DNA of 64,000 nt from Saccharothrix saharensis (GCF_006716745.1 NZ_VFPP01000001.1:1178001-1242000); one strand, 5' to 3'; shown: positions 50,920-60,441, counted from the stretch's first letter. Notes: generated by a model not told the origin, from the letters alone. A program made the numbers and translations.

Positions 50920-52578
50920 TCAGGTGCGGGTCCAGCGCTGGTTGGTGCCGCCGTGGCAGTCCCAGATGATGACCTTCGTGCCGTTGGCGGTGGCGCCGCC
51001 GTTGACGTCCAGGCACTTGCCCGACGCCACCGCCGTCACGCTGCCGTCGGAGTTGAGGCGGAACTGCTGGTTGCCCTGGCCGTTGCAGTCCCACAACGTC
51101 ACGGCGGTGCCGTTGGCCGTGCCCTGGTTGTAGACGTCGAGGCACTTCGCGCCGTCGTAGGCGCGCAGCTCACCGGCCGTGGTCGTGGTGAAGCGCTGGT
51201 TGGTCTGGCTGTTGCAGTCCCAGATCTGGGCCAGGGCGCCGTTGGTCGGCGTGCTGCCGGGGAGGTCCAGGCAGCGGCCGGAGCTCTGGCTGACCAGGGA
51301 GAACGACGTGGGCACGGGGCCTCCGCCGCCGCTGACGATGTACACCGCGGTGCCGTGCGCCGGCACGCTGGCCGAGATGGTGCCGGACGTGGTGGTCGTG
51401 CCGTTGGTCCAGGCGTCGCGCAGCGTGAACGAGCTGCCCGACAGGCCGATCGCGCTCGCCGTGGTCGAGACGGTGGTCGTGCCGCCGCCCTGGTTGAACA
51501 GGGCCACCGCGACGTTGCCGTTGGCCAGCCGCTTGGCCAGGACGCGCCGGGTGCCGTCGTTGGAGACCTGCCGGCCCTGCAGGCCGAGGCTGTCCTGGTT
51601 GATCGCGATGAGGTTGGTGTTCTTCAGGATCGTCGACGTGGCGGAGTCCATGTTGCGCAGGTCGTTGCCCGCGATCAGGGGCGAGGCCATGACCGCCCAC
51701 AGCGCGAAGTGGCTGCGCATCTCGGTGTCGTTCATGCCACCGCGGCCGACCTCCATCATGTCGGGGTCGTTGAAACCGCCCGGTGCGGCGTAGGAGGCGA
51801 GTGGCACGGTGACGTTGACGATGTTCTGGATGCCCATCGGGTAGCCGTTGGTCTGCCCGGTGTCCCACTTGTTGGTGATGTCCTCGGTGGTGCGCCACAT
51901 GTTCGCGACGTCGCTCCAGTTGCGTCGCGGCCCGGTCTTGTCGTGGATGCTGTTGGAGTTGATGCTGTAGACGATCGGACGGCCGGTGGCCCGCAGCGCG
52001 TCGCGCATCTTGGCGAACGTGCGCACCTGGTCGTCGATCGTCCCGCTGGGCGAGCACCAGTCGTACTTGAGGAAGTCCACGCCCCACGCGGCGAACTGCC
52101 GGGCGTCCTGCTCCTCGTGGCCCAGCGCCCCGGTCGAGCCGGGGTAGGAGTTGAAGTACTGCGCGCAGGTCTCGGCCAGCGGTGCCTGGTAGATGCCGAA
52201 CTTCAGGCCCTTGGAGTGGATGTAGTCACCGAGCGCCTTCATGCCGCTGGGGAACCTGGTCGGATCACCCTGCAGGTTGCCCGACGAGTCGCGGTTGGGG
52301 TTCATCCAGCAGTCGTCGACGACCACGTACTGGTAGCCGGCGTCACGCATGCCCGAGTTGGCCATCGCGTCGGTCATCTGGCGGATCAACGTCTCGTTGA
52401 TGTTGCAACCGAACGTGTTCCACGAGTTCCACCCCATCGGCGGAGTGCGCGCTACTCCGTTCTCCAATGCCCGCGCGGACGGCGTGTACAGCACCGCCGT
52501 CACCGCGGACAACAGCAGCATGCCTGCCGCCAACAGCGTTGCCGCCCGGCGTGGACGGGGAAGTCGTGTTGCTGTCAC
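50920..52578 (-). CDS. secreted GH27 alpha-galactosidase with ricin-type lectin (CBM13) domain
   Basis: 552 residues from GTG 52576-52578. Signal peptide ends near SARALENG. GH27 catalytic barrel: TPPMGWNSWNTFGC, YVVVDDCW, VDFLKYDWCS (nucleophile Asp), APGGFNDPDMMEVG (acid/base Asp) and FALWAVMASPLIAGNDLR. A beta-sandwich (about 330-415) is followed by a ricin B trefoil with three repeats (GRCLDLPGS, AKCLDVYNQGT, GKCLDVNGGAT, each with a QxW). It releases terminal alpha-linked galactose (or N-acetylgalactosamine) from plant or microbial polysaccharides. Two LacI-like operator sites lie upstream and a strong terminator downstream. Monocistronic. Confidence 0.95.
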   Translation of the reverse strand: MTATRLPRPRRAATLLAAGMLLLSAVTAVLYTPSARALENGVARTPPMGWNSWNTFGCNINETLIRQMTDAMANSGMRDAGYQYVVVDDCWMNPNRDSSGNLQGDPTRFPSGMKALGDYIHSKGLKFGIYQAPLAETCAQYFNSYPGSTGALGHEEQDARQFAAWGVDFLKYDWCSPSGTIDDQVRTFAKMRDALRATGRPIVYSINSNSIHDKTGPRRNWSDVANMWRTTEDITNKWDTGQTNGYPMGIQNIVNVTVPLASYAAPGGFNDPDMMEVGRGGMNDTEMRSHFALWAVMASPLIAGNDLRNMDSATSTILKNTNLIAINQDSLGLQGRQVSNDGTRRVLAKRLANGNVAVALFNQGGGTTTVSTTASAIGLSGSSFTLRDAWTNGTTTTSGTISASVPAHGTAVYIVSGGGGPVPTSFSLVSQSSGRCLDLPGSTPTNGALAQIWDCNSQTNQRFTTTTAGELRAYDGAKCLDVYNQGTANGTAVTLWDCNGQGNQQFRLNSDGSVTAVASGKCLDVNGGATANGTKVIIWDCHGGTNQRWTRT

Positions 52579-52752
52579 CTGATCCCACTCCTCGGTGCGT
52601 ACGACATTCCGACAGCCATCCGTGCTGCCGCACGGCCGGGCGGAGTGCTGCCCGGTGCTCCGGAACCTCGAGTTCGACAGATCTGCCGGCGGCTGTGGTG
52701 CGGCGGCTCCCGTCAGCGGCGCAGGCTTCGGCGGAGACAGTGTCGCACCGGA

Positions 52753-52766
52753 TGTTCACGCTCACA
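52753..52766. promoter_or_regulatory. LacI-family-like operator 1 (TGTTCACGCTCACA)
   Basis: Degenerate copy of the operator at 52,808, about 175 bp upstream of the alpha-galactosidase start; ten of 14 positions agree with that site read on the minus strand. Confidence 0.5.
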
Positions 52767-52807
52767 AGACGGTGCCCGTAAAAGGCGTATGCGTATGACA
52801 TTGGTGT

Positions 52808-52821
52808 GGTGAGCGCTAACA
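52808..52821. promoter_or_regulatory. LacI-family-like operator 2 (TGTTAGCGCTCACC on the minus strand)
   Basis: Centre AGCGCT with TGTTAG/CTCACC arms is the usual actinomycete LacI/GalR operator. It lies 230 bp upstream of the alpha-galactosidase and would make it sugar-inducible. No LacI gene is in the window. Confidence 0.65.
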
Positions 52822-53371
52822 ATTTTAGCTAAGACTCGGTGTCTCGCGCCGATCACCGAACGGTGCGGGGGTCGGTGGTGGCACCGCGTCGCTCCGCAGC
52901 CGGTCAGCGTCCTCCGGCGCTTCCTCCCCGGCACCGCGGTCACGGGACGCGCGGTACCCCGAGGCCGTGAACGACGTACCGGTCCGATCTCGTCGACCAC
53001 GCCGCCGATCCCGACTCGATGCTGACGACGATGATGCGCCCGGAGGCCCGCCAGCGCCTCGCCGATGTCGACGGACAGGCGATCGCCGACAGCCCGGCTC
53101 GGATCACCGCCCACGACCAGGGACGTGCCGTCCGAGCCGGCCGGTCGGTCCGTCCCCCGGCCATCGCCGAGCCATCCGCACCACGACGCGACGGACCTCG
53201 CCACCGCTGGTAGCCGCTTGCACCCGGATGGGCGGCTCGACCGGATCTCCCGAACCACGATCAAGCGAAGACTGAGCCGTTCAGGTGTCCGAACGCGCCG
53301 TCTTATGCCGTAACCGCTTTACTCGATGTGCAGTCCTGACCTGACCAGACGGCCGACCTCGGGAGAGCAGC
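52822..53371. other. gene-poor interval, possible gene fragment
   Basis: One plus frame at about 52,985-53,213 reads DSMLTTMMRPEARQRLADVD and is protein-like but lacks an acceptable start and family. The end must hold the promoter of the secreted propeller gene. Nothing else recognised. Confidence 0.4.
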
Positions 53372-54511
53372 ATGAGATCAGCACGGTTAAGACGGTCACT
53401 GATCGCCACCACAGCGCTCGTCGCGTCCGCGCTCGTCCCGGTCCCCGCCGGCGCGACGACGCCGATCACCGAGTACGGCCCGGTCCCCTCGTCCCTGCCG
53501 GTCGGCGGCGTGTGCGAGGTCGAGTTCGACCACAGCGGGAAGCTGTGGGTCGAGCAGTACCTGAGCAGCCAGGTCGCCCGGTTCGACCCGGCCACCGGGC
53601 AGTTCGCCAACTTCTCCACGCCGATGCCGCTGTCCGTGCCCGGCGGCATGGACCTGGACTCGGCCGGCGACCTGTGGATGCCCCAGGTAACCGGCAACAG
53701 CCTGCTCCGCGTCGACACCGCCGACGGCTCCATGACCGAGTTCCCGCTCCCCTGGGCGAACGCCTTCACCCTCCAGCCCTTGGACATCCCGCTGCACAGC
53801 GGCCTCGGCCTGGCCAACGACCTCGCCCGCGGCCCCGACAACGCCCTGTGGTTCACCCTCGGCGGTCTGGACTCCATCGGTCGCTACGACCCGGCGACCG
53901 GCGCTTGGAGCAAGTACCGCGTGCCCGGCGAGATCCTCGGCCAGGTCGGTGCGCTGTTCGGCATCATCAAACCCGGCCCCGGCCGCACCGTGGTGTTCGA
54001 CCTGCCGCAACTGAACAAGATCGCCACCCTGGACGTGGCCACCCACCTGTTCACCCAGTACACGATGCCCACGCCGGCCTCGTTCCCGGTCGGCGTGCGC
54101 ACCGCCGCCGACGGCACCATCTGGGTCGGTGAAGCGCTCGGCATGAAGATCGCCCGCATCAACCCCGTCACCGGGCAGGTCACCGAGTACCCGCTGCTCG
54201 GCGTGGGCGGCCTGCTCACCGGCATCGTCAACGGTCCGGGCGTCGGTGGCATCGGCAACCCGCTGCCGATGCCGGGCCCCATCGCCGAGGCGAGCGACGG
54301 CAACATCTACTTCTCGGTCAGCTTCCCGGCGCTGTTCGGTCTCGGCAACCAGGTCGCCCGGTTCGATCCCGTCACCCACGAGGTCCGGATGTGGCCCACG
54401 CCCTCGTCCGCCTCCTACCCCTGCGACATCAACGTCCACCAGCCCGGCGCCGTCTGGTTCGGCCTCCTGACCACCAACAAGATCGGGAAGCTGGACATCG
54501 CCGCCACCTGA
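53372..54511 (+). CDS. secreted Vgb-like (streptogramin-lyase-type) beta-propeller protein
   Basis: 379 residues from ATG 53372. Signal peptide RRSLIATTALVASALV with cleavage after AGA or GAT. The mature part consists of about six propeller blades with recurring motifs of the type ITEYGPVPSSLPVGG, RFDPATGQFANF, GDLWMPQ, GTIWVGEALGMKIARI, GNIYFSV and GAVWFG. This is the Vgb/NHL-like pattern of virginiamycin B lyase relatives. The catalytic His residues of true Vgb are not evident, so lyase activity is doubtful; binding or extracellular hydrolase function is equally possible. Monocistronic, with a bidirectional terminator shared with the convergent ABC operon. Confidence 0.82.
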   Translation: MRSARLRRSLIATTALVASALVPVPAGATTPITEYGPVPSSLPVGGVCEVEFDHSGKLWVEQYLSSQVARFDPATGQFANFSTPMPLSVPGGMDLDSAGDLWMPQVTGNSLLRVDTADGSMTEFPLPWANAFTLQPLDIPLHSGLGLANDLARGPDNALWFTLGGLDSIGRYDPATGAWSKYRVPGEILGQVGALFGIIKPGPGRTVVFDLPQLNKIATLDVATHLFTQYTMPTPASFPVGVRTAADGTIWVGEALGMKIARINPVTGQVTEYPLLGVGGLLTGIVNGPGVGGIGNPLPMPGPIAEASDGNIYFSVSFPALFGLGNQVARFDPVTHEVRMWPTPSSASYPCDINVHQPGAVWFGLLTTNKIGKLDIAAT

Positions 54512-54553
54512 CAGAGCCCGTCCCGGCACCGGGCGTGCCGAGAACGGTGGTCT

Positions 54554-54582
54554 GCGCGGGCTCGACCGGGTCGAGCCCGCGC
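54554..54582. terminator. bidirectional hairpin between propeller and ABC genes
   Basis: Perfect 13-bp stem (GCGCGGGCTCGAC and complement) with a three-base loop in the 87-bp convergent gap. Confidence 0.85.
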
Positions 54583-54598
54583 AAGCCACCCATCCGGG

Positions 54599-55654
54599 TC
54601 AGGGGTTGAGCAGCCGGCCGTGGTCGGCGTCGTAGAACAACAGCCGGCCGGGTGGGGCGTTGACGGTCAGCGGTCGGTCGAGGTCCGGTTCGTCGTGTTC
54701 CGGCACGGTGAGGCTGAGCAGCGTGCCGTTCGGGCAGTCGAGGGCGACCAGGGAGGACACGCCCAGGTTCTCGACCGTGGCCACTCGACCGGTGATGCCG
54801 TGGTCGGCCACCGCGAGGTACTCCGGTCGGACGCCCACTACGACGGGTGTGCCGTCGGGCAGTGCCGGTGGGGCCGGCAGTCGCGCTCCGGCGCACTCGA
54901 CGTGAGCGCCGCGCACCTCGCCCGGGAGCAAGTTCATCGGGGTGGAGCCGATGAAGTTGGCGACGAACGTGTCCGCGGGCCGTTGGAAGACCTCACGGGG
55001 CGTGCCGAGTTGCCGGATCCGCCCGGCTTCCATCACGGCGATCCGGTCGGCCAACGCCAGTGCCTCGGCTTGGTCGTGGGTCACGAACACGGTGGTGAGG
55101 GCCAGGTCGTGCTGCAACCGCTTGAGGAACGTCCTGGCTTCCAGCCGCAGTCGCGCGTCCAGGTTGGACAGTGGTTCGTCGAGCAGCAGCACGTCGGCGC
55201 CGGCCGCGACGGCACGGCCCAGCGCGGCGCGTTGTTGCTGACCACCGGACAACTGACCCGGTCTGCGGTCCAGCAGGGACGACAGGCTCAGGTCGCGTGC
55301 CACGTCGGCCGCCGCGTCCCGTTGGCGTGCCTTGGTTTCACGGCGCACCCGCAGGGGGTAGGCGATGTTCTCGGCCACGGTCATGTGCGGGAACAGCGCG
55401 TAGTCCTGGAACACCATCGCCACTCCGCGCTGCCCGGGCGGCAGTCGCGTGACGTCACGTGACCCGATCGCCACGGTGCCGGCCGTGGGCAGCTCCAACC
55501 CGGCGATCGTGCGCAGCAACGTGGTCTTGCCGCACCCGGACGGCCCGAGCAGCGCGAACAGCTCGCCGTCGGTCACAGTCAGGTCCAGCGCGTCCACCGC
55601 GCGCACCCCGTTCGGGTACACGGTGGACAGCCCGCCGATCCCGATGCCCGCCAT
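54599..55654 (-). CDS. MsmK/UgpC-type sugar ABC importer ATPase
   Basis: 351 residues. LLGPSGCGKTTLLRTIAGLE, YALFPHMTVAENIAYPLR, LSGGQQQRAALGRAVA, LLLDEPLSNLDARLR and VTHDQAEALALADRI are canonical. The C-terminal OB/TOBE domain (VVVGVRPEYLAV, LLPGEVRGAHVECAG) is of the carbohydrate class. Starts with ATG overlapping the stop of the permease (TGATG). In actinomycetes such an ATPase often serves several importers; here it belongs to the operon with the two permeases and the binding lipoprotein. Confidence 0.93.
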   Translation of the reverse strand: MAGIGIGGLSTVYPNGVRAVDALDLTVTDGELFALLGPSGCGKTTLLRTIAGLELPTAGTVAIGSRDVTRLPPGQRGVAMVFQDYALFPHMTVAENIAYPLRVRRETKARQRDAAADVARDLSLSSLLDRRPGQLSGGQQQRAALGRAVAAGADVLLLDEPLSNLDARLRLEARTFLKRLQHDLALTTVFVTHDQAEALALADRIAVMEAGRIRQLGTPREVFQRPADTFVANFIGSTPMNLLPGEVRGAHVECAGARLPAPPALPDGTPVVVGVRPEYLAVADHGITGRVATVENLGVSSLVALDCPNGTLLSLTVPEHDEPDLDRPLTVNAPPGRLLFYDADHGRLLNP

Positions 55655-56475
55655 CAGCTCTTGATGCCCCCGTGGAATCGGAACCCGTACCGCCGGCTGA
55701 CGACCAGGTAGAGCAGGACGACCGGGATCGAGTACAGCAGCGAGAACACCGGGATCACGGTCAGGTCGGCGCTGCCGCCCTCGTCCTGCAACGTCCGCAC
55801 CAGCACCGCGGCGGGTTGCTTGCCCACGTCACGCAGGAGCAGGAACGGCAGGAGGAAGTTGCCCCAGGCGTTGACGAACGACCACACCAGGATCGTCGCG
55901 ATGCCCGGCCGGGCGATCGGCAGCACGACGTGCCCCAGCACTTGCCGCGGTGTGGCGCCGAAGACCCGTGCGGACTCCTCGTACGAGCGCGGCACGGAGT
56001 CCACGAAGTCCTTGAGGATGAAGATCGCGGCGGGCAGCATCCCGCCGGCGATGACCAGCGCCGTGCCGAACCGCGAGTCGATGAGCCCGAGCTGGAGCAT
56101 CAGCACGAACAGCGGCACCATGGCCGCGGTGCCCGTCACCACGCTCGACAGCAGCAGCAGCACGTACAGCAGCGCGTCCCGGCCGGGGATGCGCACCCGG
56201 GACAACGCGTACGCGGCCGTCGCGGCGAAGGTCGTGGTCACCGCGGTCGCGACCACGCACAGCACCAACGAGTTGAGCAGCGACCGCACCGCGAACGGGT
56301 GGCGGAACGTCGCGTGCACGTTCGACGACGTCCACTCCGGCCAGCGGATGCCGAAGCCGGGCCGGGCGTCGAACGGCGCGGCCGCCAGCCACAGCATCGG
56401 CACCGCGAAGAACGCCAGCACCACGGCGACCAGCACGTAGGAGCCGATCCGGCGCACCACCCACCCCGGCGTCAC
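55654..56475 (-). CDS. sugar ABC importer permease, MalG/CUT1 type
   Basis: 273 residues from GTG 56473-56475, which overlaps the upstream permease stop (GTGA). Six membrane segments and the EAA motif EESARVFGATPRQVLGHVVL, giving the typical MalG/UgpE layout (LNSLVLCVVATAVTTTFAAT, INAWG-like FVNAWGNFLLPFLL near the end). Forms the channel with the MalF-type permease encoded next to it. Confidence 0.9.
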   Translation of the reverse strand: MTPGWVVRRIGSYVLVAVVLAFFAVPMLWLAAAPFDARPGFGIRWPEWTSSNVHATFRHPFAVRSLLNSLVLCVVATAVTTTFAATAAYALSRVRIPGRDALLYVLLLLSSVVTGTAAMVPLFVLMLQLGLIDSRFGTALVIAGGMLPAAIFILKDFVDSVPRSYEESARVFGATPRQVLGHVVLPIARPGIATILVWSFVNAWGNFLLPFLLLRDVGKQPAAVLVRTLQDEGGSADLTVIPVFSLLYSIPVVLLYLVVSRRYGFRFHGGIKS

Positions 56476-57359
56476 GTGCGCCCGCGCAGCAGCCGCAGGT
56501 ACACCAGCGCCACCACCAGGTTGCCGAGCAGCAGCAGCGACGACATCGCCGACGCGTACCCGAGCTGCCCGCTCTCCAGCGCCTGCCGGTAGATCAGCAC
56601 GGGCAGCACCTCCGACTCGTGGTTCGGCCCGCCCGCGGTGAGCAGGAACGGGGTGAAGTCGTTGGCCGTCCACAGGCTGATGAGCAGCGTGTTGGTCAGC
56701 ACGTGCCCCCGGATGTGCGGGAACACCGCGTCCCGGACGGTCTGCCACCCGCTCGCGCCGGCGAGCCGGGCGGTCTCCAGGTGCGACGGCGGCACGGCGG
56801 CCAGCGCGGAGCTGTAGAGCAGCAGGGAGAACGCCGTGCCGCGCCACGTGTTGAACACGATCAGGCTCACCATCGGGTACTCGACCAGCCACGCCGTCCC
56901 GGGTCGGCCGACGAGCAGGCCGAGCGTGCCGCCGTCCCGGCTCAGCACCGCGAACCACAGGTAGGCCACGACCGGGCCGGGCAGGATCCACGCCAGCAGC
57001 ACGAACGCCTCGACGGTGCGCCGCAGCCCGGGCCGGGCCGCGCGCAGCAGCCAGGCGAGCCCGAAGCCCAACGCGTTCTGCCCGACGACCGCGGAGCCGA
57101 GCACGAACAGGCCGGTCAGCCACAGCGAGTTGCCGAACAGCGGGTCGGTCAGGGCGGTGGTGAAGTTGTCGAGGCCGACCACGCTCGGCTCGGCCGCGGC
57201 CGGTCCGGTGAGCTGGTAGTCGGTGATCCCGATGTAGAGCGTCCACAGCGCCGGGAAGACCAGGAAGAGCCCGATCAGCAGCAGCGCCGGCGCGACGAAC
57301 CCGATCGCCCGCGCCGCGCCGATCCCGGCCGGGTCGCGCTCAGCCGCCCGCGACGGCAT
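56472..57359 (-). CDS. sugar ABC importer permease, MalF/CUT1 type
   Basis: 295 residues from ATG 57357-57359. N-terminal cytoplasmic tail, six helices, and the EAA loop LETARLAGASGWQTVRDAVF. LFLVFPALWTLYIGITDYQL is a typical MalF/UgpA TM1. Starts 20 bp inside the end of the binding-protein gene. Substrate cannot be read, but CUT1 importers take di- and oligosaccharides or glycerol phosphates. Confidence 0.9.
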   Translation of the reverse strand: MPSRAAERDPAGIGAARAIGFVAPALLLIGLFLVFPALWTLYIGITDYQLTGPAAAEPSVVGLDNFTTALTDPLFGNSLWLTGLFVLGSAVVGQNALGFGLAWLLRAARPGLRRTVEAFVLLAWILPGPVVAYLWFAVLSRDGGTLGLLVGRPGTAWLVEYPMVSLIVFNTWRGTAFSLLLYSSALAAVPPSHLETARLAGASGWQTVRDAVFPHIRGHVLTNTLLISLWTANDFTPFLLTAGGPNHESEVLPVLIYRQALESGQLGYASAMSSLLLLGNLVVALVYLRLLRGRT

Positions 57360-58731
57360 CGTCGCCGACCGCCTCGACCAGCGCTTCGTGGTAGGAGCGC
57401 GCGGCCTCGTCCGGGCTGCGGCCGGACACCACGTCGGCGGTCGCCTGCTGCAAGGCGGCCGACACCTTGGGGTAGTCGGCGAGGCCCGGCCGGTACCGGG
57501 TGATCGGCAGCACGCGGTCGGCGACGAAGCTCAGCACCGGGTCGCCCGCCAGCACCTCGTCGTTCACGTCGGTGCGCTGGGTGAGCTGGGCGCCGCCGGC
57601 CAGGGCGGACTTGACCGCCTCGGCCGAGTTGAGGAACTCCACCAGCTCCCACGCCTGGCGCGGGTACCGCGTGTTCGGGTTGATCACGCGCACGCCGCCG
57701 CCGGACGTGCTGACGAAGTCCTGGCCGCCGACGCCGGCGCCCGGCACGCGCGCCGGGATCAGCGCCCAGCCCACCGCCGTGTCCCGGTCGGCCATCTTGG
57801 CGACGCCGTTGCGCGGCTCCACCACCGAACGCCAGAAGTAGTCGCTCTCCAGCAGGATGCCGATCCGGTTCTCCGCGAACAGCGCGAACGACCGGTCCCG
57901 GCCCTTCGCCTCCTGCTGGAGGACGGGGTCACCGAGCCCGTCGCGGTAGATGCGCCGGTAGAGCGAGAGGACTTCCTGGACGCCGGCCGTCGCGCCCTGC
58001 CACTTGCCGTTCTCGTGCACGGTCGCACCGGTCCCCGCCAGCAGGGGCAGCACGCCCTGCATGGTGGTGGCCTCGCCCATGGCGGTGCCCGCGTTCAGCT
58101 GGACGGGCGTGACGCCGGGCAGCGCCTTGAGCTTCGCGGCGGTGTCGAGGACGTCGGCCCAGCTGCGCGGCTGCCAGTCGGTGGGCAGGCCGGCGCGCGC
58201 GAACAGCACCTTGTTGTAGAACAGCACCCGGCCGTCGGTGCCCATCGGCACGCCGTAGCGCTTGCCCTCGAACTCGCCGAGCCGCTGCACGGCTTCCGGG
58301 ATCTGCCGCCAGCCGTCCCAGGCGTCGACCTCGGCGTCGCCGACCACCTCGGCCAACGGCCTGACGTGGCCGGCCTGGGCGAACTCGCCGAGCCAGATGC
58401 CGTCCAGTTCCACGACGTCGCCGCCACCGCCGGTCTTGAGGTCCAGCGCGACCTTCGTCTTGAAGTCCTCGTCGCCCGCGCCGTTCTGCTCGAACCGGAC
58501 CGTGGCGGTGACGCCCTTGGCCTTCTGCGCCTCGGTGAACCGCGGGATCACCCAGTTGGTGATCCAGTCCGCACCCCGCGCGTTCTTGCCGCCGGCCACC
58601 GCGTTGGCCGTGATCGTCAAGGTGATGTCCTCGGCGTCGGCGTTGCGCGCCGGGTCGGTGTCCCGGGTCTGCCCGAGGCACCCCGCCAGCAGACCCGTCA
58701 CCGACAGCAGGACGATCGTTGTCCGCCGCAT
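57340..58731 (-). CDS. sugar ABC importer solute-binding lipoprotein (family 1)
   Basis: 463 residues from ATG 58729-58731. Signal with lipobox LLAGC (Cys18). Mature part: DWITNWVIPRFTEAQKAKGV, DGIWLGEFAQAGHVRPL, YGVPMGTDGRVLFYNKVLFA and the late ISTSGGG-like region (FVSTSGGGVRVINPN), the layout of the MalE/UgpB binding-protein class. First gene of the operon binding protein, MalF, MalG, ATPase (58,731-54,599). Divergent from PadR at 58,884. Confidence 0.92.
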   Translation of the reverse strand: MRRTTIVLLSVTGLLAGCLGQTRDTDPARNADAEDITLTITANAVAGGKNARGADWITNWVIPRFTEAQKAKGVTATVRFEQNGAGDEDFKTKVALDLKTGGGGDVVELDGIWLGEFAQAGHVRPLAEVVGDAEVDAWDGWRQIPEAVQRLGEFEGKRYGVPMGTDGRVLFYNKVLFARAGLPTDWQPRSWADVLDTAAKLKALPGVTPVQLNAGTAMGEATTMQGVLPLLAGTGATVHENGKWQGATAGVQEVLSLYRRIYRDGLGDPVLQQEAKGRDRSFALFAENRIGILLESDYFWRSVVEPRNGVAKMADRDTAVGWALIPARVPGAGVGGQDFVSTSGGGVRVINPNTRYPRQAWELVEFLNSAEAVKSALAGGAQLTQRTDVNDEVLAGDPVLSFVADRVLPITRYRPGLADYPKVSAALQQATADVVSGRSPDEAARSYHEALVEAVGDDAVAGG

Positions 58732-58865
58732 CGCGCCCCCGCCCGAGTGCACGCCACCACGTCGCCTCTCAACATGGCACTCGGAGCGCCCGGCCGCGAC
58801 ACGTCCGGTCGACGTCACCCGTTTGACGGCCGCCGGACGCGCGCCCACTTGCCATAGTCAAGTGA

Positions 58866-58879
58866 TCGGTATATACCGA
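58866..58879. promoter_or_regulatory. 14-bp palindrome TCGGTATATACCGA before padR
   Basis: Perfect palindrome ending four bases before the PadR ATG, overlapping a TATACC -10-like element. Probable autoregulatory PadR operator. Confidence 0.75.
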
Positions 58880-58883
58880 ACGC

Positions 58884-59222
58884 ATGACCGACACGGCGTT
58901 GCGGGAACCGACGTTCCTGATCCTCACGGCGTTGGCCGCCCGTCCGCAGCACGGCTACGGGATCCTGCTCGACGTCGAGGAGATCTCCGGCGGCCGCGTG
59001 AAGCTGCGCGCCGGCACCCTCTACACCGCGCTGGACCGGTTGTCGGCGGACGGCTGGGTGGCGGTCGACCGGGAGCAGGTCGTGGACGGCCGGCTCCGTC
59101 GCTACTACCGGCTGACCGATGAGGGGGCGGCCAGGTTGGAGACCGAGGTGCAGAGGTTGCGGGCGCACACCCGGGCGGCGGAGCGCCGCTTGCGGTTGAG
59201 GCCGGCCGGGGGTGTGGCGTGA
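58884..59222 (+). CDS. PadR-family regulator
   Basis: 112 residues. Winged helix PTFLILTALAARPQHGYGIL, then LRAGTLYTALDRLSADGWVA and RRYYRLTDEGAARLETEVQ, the short PadR-s2 form with a C-terminal dimer helix. Overlaps the next gene by four bases (GTGA), the usual actinomycete pairing of a PadR with a membrane protein whose expression it controls. A palindromic operator lies four bases upstream. Confidence 0.93.
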   Translation: MTDTALREPTFLILTALAARPQHGYGILLDVEEISGGRVKLRAGTLYTALDRLSADGWVAVDREQVVDGRLRRYYRLTDEGAARLETEVQRLRAHTRAAERRLRLRPAGGVA

Positions 59223-60139
59223 GCGGGCTGGAACGGCGTTACCGCCGGCTGCTGTCGTGGTACCCGCGTGACCACCGCGAACGCCACGGCGAGGAGATGC
59301 TGGTCGTGCTGATGTCGGGGGCGCGCGACCGGAGCCGGCCGACCCCGCGGGAGTCGCTGGACCTGGTGTGGGGCGCGGTGCGGCTGCACCTGCGGCGGGT
59401 GGTGGCGGCCGACGGCGGCGTCGACCCGCGGGACGTGCTGGCGATCGTCGCGCTGCTCGGCCCGGTGGCGCTGCTGACGGGCGCGACGAACGGCGTGCAC
59501 GAGATCGGCTGGTGGGTGAGGGCCGACGCGCTGGCGCAGATGCCGTGGCTGGAGCAGTTCCCGGACGCGCCGGTGTGGGTCCTGTGGGGCGTGGTGGCCG
59601 TGCTGGTGCTGCGGGGGTTGCGGCGCACGGCCGCGTCCTTCGCGTGGTCGGCCGTAGCGGTTTGCGTGCTGCTGGCGGCGTTCGTCCCGTTCCAGCGCTG
59701 GTGGATCGGGATGGATTCCGGGTGGCTGCTGACGGGTCTGCTGACCGCGGTGGCGCTGACGTGGTCGCCGGGACCGGCGCGTGGCCGGGCACTCGTGGGC
59801 GGCCGCGGGATCGTCGTGATGGCGGTGACGGTCGTCGTGGCCGGGGTGGTGGGCGTGCTCGGGCACAACCAGCCGGTGGCCGAGCTGCTGCGGCTCGCCC
59901 TGCTGGTCGGCGGCACGCTGGCGGCGTGCGGCAGCGGGTCGCGCATCGGCCGCCGCGCCGCGCTGATCCTGCTGCTGCCGAGCGTGACCGCGCTGCTGGG
60001 CCTCGCGCAGTGGTCGGTGCTGGGCCGGATCCCGGTGGCGGCGGAGGTCGCGGTGTTCTACGGCCTGCCGGTCGTGGTGCTGCTGGCGTTGGGCGGCCTG
60101 CCCCGCCGGATCCGGCGTGCGGGATCCCGCCACCGGTGA
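59219..60139 (+). CDS. membrane protein coupled to PadR
   Basis: 306 residues from GTG 59219. The N-terminus RRYRRLLSWYPRDHRERHGEEML is a cytoplasmic motif (YP..R..YG.EM type) shared by proteins that follow PadR genes. About eight hydrophobic segments follow (for example VLAIVALLGPVALLTGA, GIVVMAVTVVVAGVVGVLG). Function unknown; such proteins are thought to be permeases or signal-sensing partners of PadR regulons. Confidence 0.82.
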   Translation: MSGLERRYRRLLSWYPRDHRERHGEEMLVVLMSGARDRSRPTPRESLDLVWGAVRLHLRRVVAADGGVDPRDVLAIVALLGPVALLTGATNGVHEIGWWVRADALAQMPWLEQFPDAPVWVLWGVVAVLVLRGLRRTAASFAWSAVAVCVLLAAFVPFQRWWIGMDSGWLLTGLLTAVALTWSPGPARGRALVGGRGIVVMAVTVVVAGVVGVLGHNQPVAELLRLALLVGGTLAACGSGSRIGRRAALILLLPSVTALLGLAQWSVLGRIPVAAEVAVFYGLPVVVLLALGGLPRRIRRAGSRHR

Positions 60140-60441
60140 CATGCGGATTCACCCGTTCGGGACGGTCCGTGTGCAGGGTCGACCGCGGATCGACCAACGG
60201 GCACGGGCGGCCCGCTGATCGGACCGCACGGGCCGCCCGCTCCGCGCCGTGGTCATGAGGACGACCCCTTCGACTGCGGTGGTCGTGTTTCCACCGCGTC
60301 AGGGCGATCGAAGGTGCAGTGCGGCGTCGCGTGCCCGGCTCCTGATCGGGCCGGGCAGGCGACCGTCGTCCGCCCACCTGTCGAGTTCCTCGGCCGCGAG
60401 CAACGGTTCCAGCTCGCCCAGCGCGATCATGGCCTCCGGTT
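60140..60441. other. gene-free interval
   Basis: No motif-bearing frame and no clear terminator for the membrane protein gene. A few short inverted repeats are present but none that I would name. Confidence 0.4.

Noticed and set aside
52985..53213. Small plus-strand gene (DSMLTTMMRPEARQRL frame)
   Set aside because: Protein-like composition but no acceptable start, ribosome site or family; kept only as a note on the interval.
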